From Sulfuritalea sp. (lineage in GTDB: Bacteria; Pseudomonadota; Gammaproteobacteria; Burkholderiales; Rhodocyclaceae): a stretch of DNA of 14,158 nucleotides. The stretch spans positions 1-14,158 of the forward strand of contig JAIPCS010000078.1 in NCBI GenBank assembly GCA_021738105.1, read 5' to 3'. The translations under genes and the position numbers were made by a program. Below are positions 1-5,930 of this stretch, piece after piece. Position 1 is the stretch's first letter; each line of letters begins with the position of its first letter. Under the pieces are notes generated by a model. It saw nothing but the letters and a program-made list of their open reading frames with translations. It did not search any database and was not told the DNA's origin.

Positions 1-144
1 AGCTACGCCAACAGCGCTGAGCGCACGGCTTGGTTGCCCGCCTTCCTGGCTTACTACAACTCCCGCCGACCTCACTCGGCCCTCGGATACAAGCCTCCCG
101 CTTCTCGTCTTGGCGGGAACAACCTATTGCAACTTAACATCTAG
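1..144 (+). mobile_element. IS481-family transposase, C-terminal fragment
   Basis: The window opens inside a reading frame that gives 47 residues before a TAG stop. It contains the run AFLAYYNSRRPHSALGYKPP, the end of the DDE integrase core of IS481-type transposases: the YN..RPH.aLgy.pP signature that follows the last catalytic acid. The enzyme would cut and join insertion sequence ends. The rest of the gene lies left of the window, so intactness cannot be judged. The end of the element should be within a few tens of bases after the stop, but I cannot place a terminal inverted repeat with only one end visible. The next coding remnant starts almost directly after the stop, so the element seems to have landed inside a neighbouring gene. 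Confidence 0.85.
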
Positions 145-146
145 TT

Positions 147-284
147 GGTGATTCCTCGCGGGTGGCCAACGGCAGGCGCGACCAGGCCAAAGGCAAGGCA
201 CTGCAGCTCAGCGCCGCCGAATGCGAGCAGGCAGAGCATCAGCTGACGGAATTTCGCGATCACCACCGTAACTGGTTTTCCTGA
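147..284 (+). pseudogene. CsbD/YjbJ-like stress protein, 5'-truncated remnant
   Basis: This open frame without its own start encodes about 45 residues ending in a TGA. Its core GRRDQAKGKALQ, then ECEQAEHQLTEF and a terminal HHRNWFS, follows the layout of the C-terminal half of CsbD/YjbJ proteins (GKRDQLvGKiQ...AEkev..w...yrW). Those are small hydrophilic proteins of about 60-70 residues, induced by osmotic and general stress; their biochemical function is not known. The N-terminal W..i.G.wkq..G half is absent, and the frame begins 2 nt after the transposase stop. The simplest reading is an insertion sequence interrupting the gene. The similarity is short and was judged by eye, so another small stress protein is possible. 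Confidence 0.45.
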
Positions 285-529
285 CTTTCATGCAGTGATC
301 CGGCACCCCTGATGATGAAACACGTGAAAACGAAGTTTCAGTGGAGGCTAATGCCGGCCTCATCGGCGTTAAGCGCAGCGGCCGTAACTAAAGGCGAATT
401 GAAGGCCCCCCACCCCCATCCCCGCCCCAGGGCGGGGCTACCAGTCAGCTCGCTTCGCTCGGCGATCAGCCGCCGCTCCGAACGAGTTGTATCACGTTGA
501 GGGTCCGGACGAATTGAAGGAGTCCCGCC
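285..529. other. Non-coding stretch with a GC-rich hairpin
   Basis: I see no convincing gene here. The one notable element is a perfect 8-bp inverted repeat, CCCCGCCC / GGGCGGGG, at 420-437 with only CA between the arms (effectively a 7-bp stem with a CCAG loop). No T-tract follows it, so it is not a standard intrinsic terminator. The last bases hold GGAG about 9 nt before the ATG at 530, a plausible ribosome binding site for the next frame. Confidence 0.4.
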
Positions 530-993
530 ATGAAATCAATCGATGAATTCGGATCCGTACTGGTGATGGTTGCCACGGTGCTCGGTGCCTGTGTCGCTGT
601 CGACATGCTGTTCCGTGCGCCCGACGCCGACGCTACCGGTTGGGGCAAGATGGTGATTTCGGCGGCAAACACGCAATCAGGCAATACCATCCGGATCGGG
701 GCAAGTTTGACTTGCGCCTGCGCGAAGCCGGATCGGCATTCACGCCGATTTCACCCCTTGGGGACTACGAGTTCAATCTGGAGGCGGATGGTGCCCGGAT
801 TGAGCTTCTGCTGCATACCCTGAAGGGTCCGTTACAGCTCGACGGCAAGGGCGCCTGGGCGATGGGCAACCGACCTGACTTTCTCGTCGTTGCGCAGGTA
901 GCGCCGGAGCATCTGGAGCAACTTGGCCCGCTGCTGCGGCTGATTGCGGTGGAGCGTGGTCCGGGTCGCTTCGAACTGCAGTTCAGGCAATAG
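530..993 (+). pseudogene. Degenerate gspN-like (type II secretion) 3' remnant behind a short membrane-segment ORF
   Basis: Two frames carry coding signal. From the ATG at 530 (GGAG upstream) the first gives about 55 residues with one hydrophobic segment (SVLVMVATVLGACVAVDMLF) and then runs into low-quality translation. From about 700 the next frame gives KFDLRLREAGSAFTPISPLGDYEF, then a stretch with LLLHTLKGPLQLDGKGAW, ending FELQFRQ and TAG at 993. The second part resembles the C-terminus of GspN, a periplasmic-facing inner-membrane component of type II secretion (PLG.Y...L.g......L.TL.G.L.l.G.G.W). A whole GspN is about 250 residues, so only the end remains. A lost base near GGGGC at about 699-703 could join the frames, but the first 55 residues do not look like GspN, so this may be two unrelated scraps. 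Confidence 0.42.
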
Positions 994-1035
994 AAAGTCC
1001 GGCAGGCCCGGGCATCAGCGACGCCGTTGCAAGGT

Positions 1036-1060
1036 CCGCCCGGTCTTCACCGGCGGTTTC
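1036..1060 (+). terminator. Possible intrinsic terminator after the gspN-like remnant
   Basis: CCGCCCGGT (1036-1044) and ACCGGCGG (1049-1056) pair with one bulged C around a CTTC loop, and TTTCCTTG follows. It is stable and GC-rich but the U-tract is short. Confidence 0.4.
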
Positions 1061-1086
1061 CTTGAGTTGTGCTGCCATCGTTGATC

Positions 1087-1105
1087 AAAATGCGTTTTGC
1101 ATTTT
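1087..1105. terminator. Possible bidirectional terminator between convergent genes
   Basis: AAAATGC (1087-1093) and GCATTTT (1099-1105) form a perfect 7-bp stem with a five-base loop, A-rich on the left and T-rich on the right. It lies between the plus-strand remnant ending at 993 and the minus-strand BON gene ending at 1147, where a two-way terminator would be expected. The stem is AT-rich and therefore weak. Confidence 0.35.
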
Positions 1106-1146
1106 CATGCGCCACGCCCCGGTGAATTGACAACACACCGGCCCTA

Positions 1147-1632
1147 TCAGGACGATGTTGCCACCAGCTTGTTATCAACTTTGTTTACACCTGCCACGGC
1201 GGCGGCCAGTATCCCCGCTCGGTCAACGCTTAAGGACGTATCGACCGATCCGGTCAGCGTGACCACGCCCTTTATCGTATCGACACTGATTTGCAGCGTC
1301 CTGAGGCCTGGTTCGGCAAATATGGATGCCTTGACCCTGGTCGTAATCTCGGTGTCGTCAATGGCCACGCCGGCTTTATCACTCTGCTCGCCGACCTTGT
1401 CGCCCACCTTGTCCGCTGCGTCGCCCACCTTGTCGCCGACCTTGTCCGCGGCTTCACCCATCTTTTCGCCGACCTTGTCTGCGGCTTCGACCATCGTCTT
1501 GCCTGCTGCGTCTGCCGTCTGGTCGATTTTCCGGCCGGCGGTTTCTGCCGGGCCCGGCTCACTGCATGCGGCGAGTCCGCCAAGCATCAACATCGAAAGC
1601 GCAAGCAATTTCCAACTCTTCAAGATTTTCAT
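1147..1632 (-). CDS. BON-domain lipoprotein with LEA-like 11-residue repeats
   Basis: 161 residues from the ATG at 1632, chosen because it has AAGGGA about 9 nt upstream and starts a textbook lipoprotein signal (MKILKSWKLLALSMLMLGGLAAC, lipobox LAAC with Cys23); the frame is open further upstream without signal character. Residues 49-81 are three 11-residue repeats, EAADKVGEKMG / EAADKVGDKVG / DAADKVGDKVG, preceded and followed by weaker copies. Such hendecads form long amphipathic helices as in group 3 LEA proteins. Residues 93-158 are a BON domain (DDTEITTRVKASIF ... GVVTLTGSV ... VNKVDNKLV), a module thought to bind phospholipid or envelope surfaces, as in OsmY. It is probably an outer-membrane-anchored periplasmic protein for osmotic or envelope stress. 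It is transcribed away from the ompA-like gene, and motif copies A and B lie in the shared upstream region. Confidence 0.85.
   Translation of the reverse strand: MKILKSWKLLALSMLMLGGLAACSEPGPAETAGRKIDQTADAAGKTMVEAADKVGEKMGEAADKVGDKVGDAADKVGDKVGEQSDKAGVAIDDTEITTRVKASIFAEPGLRTLQISVDTIKGVVTLTGSVDTSLSVDRAGILAAAVAGVNKVDNKLVATSS
1390..1488 (-). repeat. 33-bp tandem repeats coding 11-residue units
   Basis: Three tandem 33-bp units inside the BON lipoprotein gene encode [ED]AADKVG[ED]K[MV]G. They are near-identical in DNA as well as protein, and partial copies flank them. Such a repeat can expand or contract by slippage. Confidence 0.75.
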
Positions 1633-1761
1633 TTCGAATTCCCTTCTAGATTCATTCATGTCGCCGAAATACAAATCCGCAAATGACTGGCATATCAAGT
1701 GAAGAACTTCACACGGTTCTGAAACAGATTTCGGCAAGTCTACGCAGACCGGAAGAATCAT

Positions 1762-1777
1762 CCGTACGCCAGCGCAC
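1762..1777 (+). promoter_or_regulatory. Operator-like motif copy A (weak)
   Basis: CCGTACGCCAGCGCAC: the right half CAGCGCAC matches copies B and C, while the left arm GTACG pairs with CGCAC with one mismatch. It is 130 bp upstream of the BON lipoprotein start on the opposite strand. It is the least similar copy and could be chance. Confidence 0.3.
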
Positions 1778-1948
1778 ACAGTGCATGTGATCTCTCGGTG
1801 GCAGCTACACGGGCTGCTTTATCTGGGTCAATTGACAGCCTGGAAGAGCCGACAGGGGCTGAAGCGACAACGCTGAAGCGCTGCGGGGGTGGTTTTGCCT
1901 GCCGGCTGCCGGAAATAAGGCTCCCGGCCGCCGATTCAATTTCGCGCA

Positions 1949-1964
1949 ATGCGCGCTAGCGCAC
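1949..1964 (+). promoter_or_regulatory. Operator-like motif copy B
   Basis: ATGCGCGCTAGCGCAC followed by AGAGC, matching copy C at 15 of 16 bases with the same AGAGC flank. The arms TGCGC and GCGCA pair across a 4-bp centre. It lies about 245 bp upstream of the ompA-like start, so either the leader is long or it also serves the divergent BON gene. Confidence 0.55.
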
Positions 1965-2209
1965 AGAGCGAGTATCGGATTCGAGGAATGATGGCCGCAA
2001 TGACTCATCGCTTTCAGCAACACGCCGGCACCCGTTGACGACCTGAAACAGACTCCAAGTCGATTGTCGTCACAGAAATCCCGGAGTCGGTGACTGGTTC
2101 AGATTGTGCCGCAATGACTGTAGGTATCTCGCCGCTTCTGCCGGCAGTCGAAGAAACGAAGCAAACAGAAGACGGGCACTGACGCACATTAAATGGATCG
2201 GAAATCATC

Positions 2210-2890
2210 ATGACCTACGCATTGAACAAAAATCAAATGGCTCTGGCCGTATCGTGCGCTCTCGCACTGGGCATTTTCTCCGGCGCGGCAAGCGCTCAAT
2301 CAAATCCGACGAATCAGGGATACGCCGTTGATCAGCGCAACGAGGTCGTCAAAAGCGGCACCGGCCTGTGCTGGCATACCGGATACTGGACGCCGGCAAT
2401 GGCGACAGAGGAATGCGATCCCGATCTGGTAGCTAAGCCCATGGCCGTCACTCCGGCACCGCAAAAACTTGCCGCCGTGGTACCCCCCGCTCCTGCACCC
2501 ACACCCGCCGCCGAACGCGTCAAGCTGAATGCCGATACGCTGTTCGACTTCGACAAGGCAGTCCTGCGACCGGCCGGAAAAGATGCACTGGATGCTTTCT
2601 ATACCAAGACCCAGGACATCAATCCGGAAGTGATCACCGCCGTCGGGCACGCTGACCGCTTCGGTTCCGACAGCTATAACCAGAGCCTCTCCGAGCGACG
2701 GGCCATGGCCGTCAAGTCCTACCTGATGGGCAAGGGCGTTGAGGACAATCGCATCTACACCGAAGGCAAGGGCGAAACTCAACCGATAACCAAGGCGGAT
2801 GAATGCAAAGGTGGCAAGAGCGCAAAAGTCATCGCCTGCCTGCAGCCTGATCGTCGCGTCGAGATCGAAGTCATAGGCACCCGCAAGTAG
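2210..2890 (+). CDS. OmpA-family peptidoglycan-binding envelope protein
   Basis: 226 residues. A signal peptide ends near residue 29-30 (GAASA|QS), and the start at 2210 has CGGAAA about 6-10 nt upstream. Residues 45-72 hold the VVKSGTGLCWHTGYWTP and ECDPDL block characteristic of short betaproteobacterial OmpA-like proteins. A proline/alanine linker (80-101) leads to an OmpA C-terminal domain at about 107-222: LFDFDKAVLRPAGKDALD, then GHADRFGSDSYNQSLSERRA and PDRRVEIEV. This domain binds diaminopimelate in peptidoglycan through the conserved Asp/Arg pair, so the protein should tether the wall to the outer membrane. There is no eight-stranded OmpA barrel; this is the small soluble or anchored type. 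Cys54/Cys69 and Cys199/Cys210 may form disulfides. It heads a same-strand run of lipoprotein genes. Confidence 0.9.
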   Translation: MTYALNKNQMALAVSCALALGIFSGAASAQSNPTNQGYAVDQRNEVVKSGTGLCWHTGYWTPAMATEECDPDLVAKPMAVTPAPQKLAAVVPPAPAPTPAAERVKLNADTLFDFDKAVLRPAGKDALDAFYTKTQDINPEVITAVGHADRFGSDSYNQSLSERRAMAVKSYLMGKGVEDNRIYTEGKGETQPITKADECKGGKSAKVIACLQPDRRVEIEVIGTRK

Positions 2891-3052
2891 TCAATGGGTA
2901 GTGCTGCTGCGACATGAGATGGCGCGGCAGCCACACGCGGCACGGCCAGATGAATGACAAATGCAAAGACCGGACAAGCGCCGGCCTGGGCAAGTCGCCT
3001 TCAAGCTGGCAGGAAGCACCTGAAGTCCAATTGCTTACAAAGAGGTAATTCA

Positions 3053-3268
3053 ATGAAAACAATACAGAGCTTTACACGTAGTGCAGTAACCGCCGTGATG
3101 CTGGTGGGTCTGGTGGGTTGTGCCGGTATGTCGGCACAGGACAAGAGCACCGCGGTTGGCGCCGGAGTCGGCGCTATCGGCGGATCCATCCTGACCGGTG
3201 GCAGTGCAGTCGGCACGGTGGGCGGCGCTGCGGTAGGCGGCCTCATCGGGCACGAACTCAAGAAGTGA
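3053..3268 (+). CDS. Glycine-zipper lipoprotein (OsmB-like)
   Basis: 71 residues from the ATG at 3053, preferred because AGAGGT is about 7 nt upstream and it starts a lipoprotein signal (lipobox LVGC, Cys23); the frame is open further back to 2954 with no signal features. The mature part is almost entirely a glycine-zipper segment (VGAGVGAIGGSILTGGSAVG, then GGAAVGGLIGHELKK). Such segments pack as helical pairs in membranes and are found in OsmB, SlyB and similar stress lipoproteins. A role in outer-membrane stability is inferred from the family. It is 160 bp after the ompA-like gene; no motif copy was found in that gap, so it may be read from upstream. Confidence 0.8.
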   Translation: MKTIQSFTRSAVTAVMLVGLVGCAGMSAQDKSTAVGAGVGAIGGSILTGGSAVGTVGGAAVGGLIGHELKK

Positions 3269-3394
3269 CATAGGCCTGCGGCGGGATTGGCCATTCATGT
3301 CAATTCACCGCGCCTGATGGTCACGTCAAGACGGTAGCCAGGCCGGCCGCAAGGTCGCTCTGGCTTTCGAACGAATACACACGAAAGAAAAATC

Positions 3395-3589
3395 ATGAAA
3401 CCTGGAAAAACTATCGGCACGTTGATGATCGCAGGTGCACTGCTTCTTGCACTTTCCGCCTGCGAAAAGGAAGGTCCCGGCGAACGCGCCGGCAAAGCGG
3501 CCGACAAGGCCATGACCGACGTCGGCAAGCAAATTGAAAAGGCCGGCGAGAACATTCAGGACGCGGCGAAGAGTGATAAGAAGGAGTAG
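3395..3589 (+). CDS. Small entericidin-like or unclassified lipoprotein
   Basis: 64 residues. The start at 3395 has GAAAG upstream, and the N-terminus is a clear lipoprotein signal (MKPGKTIGTLMIAGALLLALSAC, lipobox LSAC with Cys23). The mature 41 residues are highly charged and helical (GERAGKAADKAMTDVGKQIE, then KAGENIQDAAK), much like the AADKVG repeat region of the BON lipoprotein at 1147-1632. This suggests a shared LEA-like amphipathic helix. Many betaproteobacteria carry such short lipoproteins near stress genes, with no established function. The spacing from the previous gene (126 bp) allows co-transcription. Confidence 0.7.
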   Translation: MKPGKTIGTLMIAGALLLALSACEKEGPGERAGKAADKAMTDVGKQIEKAGENIQDAAKSDKKE

Positions 3590-3734
3590 CTGCCAGGCTG
3601 AGTCCGGCCGGACGCTGGCCCCCTCTGGCATCCGAAGCGGGCTCGGACTATGAAAAGTCGGCGATGGCGATACGGTGATTGCCGTGCCGCTGGACTGCGA
3701 AATCATCACGACGTCACCGAAATATTTACACGCT

Positions 3735-3750
3735 ATGCGCGGTAGCGCAC
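3735..3750 (+). promoter_or_regulatory. Operator-like motif copy C
   Basis: ATGCGCGGTAGCGCAC flanked by CGCT on the left and AGAGC on the right. The arms TGCGC/GCGCA are perfect around GGTA. It ends 94 bp before the PA2779-like start, with no other gene between. Confidence 0.6.
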
Positions 3751-3844
3751 AGAGCCAAGCGCAGCGCGAGGCCACAGTCACGGTACGTTCCGACACCTTT
3801 TCGCATCGGGGCGCTTTCGATCCGACTCACCCAAGGAGAACTTC

Positions 3845-4198
3845 ATGAATACTGCTTTCAAGAAATTGATTTGTAGCTTTCTCGACGTTGCGCTGATTAC
3901 GCTGCCATTCCAGACCGGACAGGCAAGCATGATCGGCACCGATCAGGTAGCCGCCGCTGCGGTGGCACAGGGTGATCGCACTCTGGTACTGAACTACCTG
4001 AGCCGTTCGCAGACTGTCAGCGAATTTCAGGCCTTTGGCCTCGATGCACAGGAAGCCAGTGCGCGCGTTGCCGCGATGACGGATGCTGAAGTCGGCACCC
4101 TCGCCGGACAAATCAATGCGGTTCCTGCCGGCGGCGATGGCCTGGTTGCGCTTGTTCTGGTCGTGTTCTTCATCTGGTACTTCGCGTTCCGCCGTTAA
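3845..4198 (+). CDS. PA2779-family membrane protein
   Basis: 117 residues. The ATG at 3845 follows AAGGAG with 6-nt spacing, an excellent ribosome site. It has an N-terminal hydrophobic signal segment (about 9-27, ending QASMIGTDQV), a helical middle with the family pattern RTLVLNYLSRSQTVSEFQAF and ARVAAMTDAEVGTLAGQI, a PAGGDG turn and a C-terminal transmembrane helix (ALVLVVFFIWYFAFRR). This is the PA2779 family, always small and usually next to a PA2778-type peptidase; its function is not known. The next gene starts 2 nt after this stop, so the two are translationally tight and probably act together. Motif copy C lies just upstream. Confidence 0.85.
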   Translation: MNTAFKKLICSFLDVALITLPFQTGQASMIGTDQVAAAAVAQGDRTLVLNYLSRSQTVSEFQAFGLDAQEASARVAAMTDAEVGTLAGQINAVPAGGDGLVALVLVVFFIWYFAFRR

Positions 4199-4200
4199 AA

Positions 4201-5232
4201 ATGCCGCTGATTCAAACTCGGCACAGCATGCGCCGATTGCAGCCAGACATGGGGTCGATTCCGTTTATCTGGTATCAGCGCGCCCGCCTCACAGCGGGCG
4301 TGTTGTTGCTGCTCGCCGGATTGAGCGGCTGTGCGTCGCTGGTGCCGCAGACCATGGGCTTGCGCGATACCTGGCCGGCCGATGTCGCCGTCAGGACCGA
4401 AAAAACCGAAGTTCCCTTCTTCTCCCAGAAGGAGTATCAATGCGGCCCCGCCGCACTGGCGACCACGCTGGTCGATGCCGGTACAGCCGTCAGCCCCGAC
4501 GAACTCCTCAAACTTGTTTACCTGCCGGGGCGCCACGGCAGCCTGCAGGTCGAAATGCTTGCCGCCCCCCGCCACTACAGCCTCATCTCCTACCAGCTCG
4601 CACCGCGCTTCGATGCCTTGCTGCAGGAGGTGGCAGCGGGCAATCCGGTCATCGTCCTGCAGGATATCGGGCTTGGGCCGTTCACCAATTGGCATTATGC
4701 GGTTGTCGTCGGATTCGACTACCCGGCGGGCGAACTCTATCTGCGCTCCGGCGAAACGCGGCGCCTGGCCATTCCCTTCACGATCTTCGAATACACGTGG
4801 AAGCGGGGCAATTACTGGGCGATGGTCACACTGCCGCCCGATCGCATCCCGGCCAGCGCCAACGAGGCGGATTACCTCACCGCAATTTCCGCCATGGAGC
4901 TGGTTGGCACACCCGCGGCCTCGATGCTTGCTTATTCGACATTTCTCCAGCGCTGGCCGGACAATGTTGGCGCCGGCATCGGCCTGGCAAACCGGCACTA
5001 TGCGCTGGGCGCCCTGGCGGATGCGGAAGCAGTGTTGCAACGCACGGCCGCACGCCATCCGGACTCGGTACCGGTACTGAACAATCTGGCACAAGTGCTC
5101 TCCGATCTCGGCCGCAATGAGGAAGCGCTGGCGCTTGTCCAGCGGGCCAAACCACCCGAAGGCAGTCCGTTTGCCGGGGCCGTGGGGGAAACCCATGCAC
5201 TGGTCTTGCAGCGCATGGGCAAGAGCAACTAG
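4201..5232 (+). CDS. PA2778-family C39-like cysteine peptidase lipoprotein with TPR tail
   Basis: 343 residues. A lipoprotein-type signal with lipobox LSGC puts the anchored Cys at 44, so the extra N-terminal residues suggest that the real start may be the ATG at 4228 or 4249. Residues 70-200 are a papain-like C39 domain: VPFFSQKEYQCGPAALATTL with catalytic Cys81, then NWHYAVVVGFD with His165 and Asp173. The C-terminal third (about 235-340) has tetratricopeptide-like helices (LQRWPDNVGAGIGLANRHYA, VLNNLAQVLSDLGRNEEALALVQRA). The family is presumed to be a periplasmic peptidase; its substrate is unknown. It starts 2 nt after the PA2779-like gene, so the membrane protein is the obvious partner or substrate. 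All three active-site residues look present, so it is probably active. Confidence 0.87.
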   Translation: MPLIQTRHSMRRLQPDMGSIPFIWYQRARLTAGVLLLLAGLSGCASLVPQTMGLRDTWPADVAVRTEKTEVPFFSQKEYQCGPAALATTLVDAGTAVSPDELLKLVYLPGRHGSLQVEMLAAPRHYSLISYQLAPRFDALLQEVAAGNPVIVLQDIGLGPFTNWHYAVVVGFDYPAGELYLRSGETRRLAIPFTIFEYTWKRGNYWAMVTLPPDRIPASANEADYLTAISAMELVGTPAASMLAYSTFLQRWPDNVGAGIGLANRHYALGALADAEAVLQRTAARHPDSVPVLNNLAQVLSDLGRNEEALALVQRAKPPEGSPFAGAVGETHALVLQRMGKSN

Positions 5233-5260
5233 ACCCTCGTCCTCGCCGGAATGATTTCCA

Positions 5261-5276
5261 ATGTGCGGTATCGCAC
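5261..5276 (+). promoter_or_regulatory. Operator-like motif copy D
   Basis: ATGTGCGGTATCGCAC followed by GGACG, 14 of 16 matching copy C. The arms GTGCG/CGCAC are perfect around GTAT. It ends 78 bp before the CigR-like start. Confidence 0.6.
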
Positions 5277-5354
5277 GGACGAGCGTACCGGAAGCGTTTA
5301 CGCTAAGACTCGGACAGCTTGCCGATCCAGACAACTTTATCCCGGAGATCCAAT

Positions 5355-5894
5355 ATGAAATTCATTTCCCTGGCATCCAAATGTGCTTTGGCCCTCGTTA
5401 TGGCTGGCGTCTTTGCCGCCAGTCCCGCCTTGGCTGACAAAGGCGGTAACGGTAACGGCAAAGGCAACAACAAGAACAGCCAATTCGATCGCGGCGATCA
5501 GCGGGACGAGCGACGCAATGACAACCGCAATGACAGCCGCGATGACCGACGCGACGACAATCGCCAATCCGCAGGAAAAAGTCGCCACTTTGAGGATCGG
5601 CAGCACGTGATGGTGCGTGACTACTACGCCAAGCATTACGTCGGCCGTCGCTGCCCGCCGGGTTTGGCGAAGAAGCACAACGGCTGCATGCCGCCGGGCC
5701 AGGCAAAGAAATGGAAGGTCGGACGGCCCCTGGCGCGTGACGTGATTTTTTACGACGTGCCGCAACCACTGGTGGTGCAAATCGGGCTGCCACCGGCCGG
5801 TCATCGCTACGTACGCGTCGCCGGCGACATTCTGCTGATCGCAATCGGTACCGGCATGGTCATCGATGCAATCAACGACCTCGGCGGAATGTAA
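5355..5894 (+). CDS. CigR/RcnB-like secreted protein
   Basis: 179 residues from the ATG at 5355, chosen for GGAG about 9 nt upstream and a clean signal peptide (MKFISLASKCALALVMAGVF, cleavage near ASPALA|DKGG). A Gly/Asn-rich then Arg/Asp/Asn-rich low-complexity stretch (29-72) leads to the conserved part: RRCPPGLAKKHNGCMPPGQA with two Cys, KKWKVGRPL, then PPAGHRYVRVAGDILLIAIG and a final VIDAINDLGGM hydrophobic segment. This is the RcnB / anti-virulence regulator CigR family layout: periplasmic or membrane-associated, with family members linked to metal efflux modulation (RcnB) or effector inhibition (CigR). The precise role here is unknown. Motif copy D is just upstream; the MipA gene follows after 36 bp and is probably co-transcribed. 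Confidence 0.83.
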   Translation: MKFISLASKCALALVMAGVFAASPALADKGGNGNGKGNNKNSQFDRGDQRDERRNDNRNDSRDDRRDDNRQSAGKSRHFEDRQHVMVRDYYAKHYVGRRCPPGLAKKHNGCMPPGQAKKWKVGRPLARDVIFYDVPQPLVVQIGLPPAGHRYVRVAGDILLIAIGTGMVIDAINDLGGM

Positions 5895-5930
5895 GCCACT
5901 CTTATCCAGGCGCAGACACATCAAAGACGC

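Larger units (their letters stand above)
1633..2209. other. Divergent intergenic region of the BON and ompA-like genes
   Basis: 577 bp between the minus-strand BON lipoprotein and the plus-strand ompA-like gene. I see no believable coding region. It carries two copies of the shared 16-bp palindromic motif (1762-1777, weak; 1949-1964, strong). The rest shows no hairpin or coding signal that I can support. Confidence 0.5.

Noticed and set aside
312..500. 62-codon plus-strand frame across the GC-rich hairpin
   Set aside because: Low-complexity HPHPRPRA translation of a C-rich stretch, no ribosome site, no domain.
1097..1702. Long plus-strand frame rich in SPTLSAASP repeats
   Set aside because: It is the complement of the 33-bp repeats of the BON lipoprotein on the minus strand, which has signal, lipobox and domain; this frame has none.
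4195..5334. Long minus-strand frame opposite the C39-like peptidase
   Set aside because: No domain or signal; the GC-rich coding strand opens frames on the other strand. The plus-strand gene has catalytic motifs.
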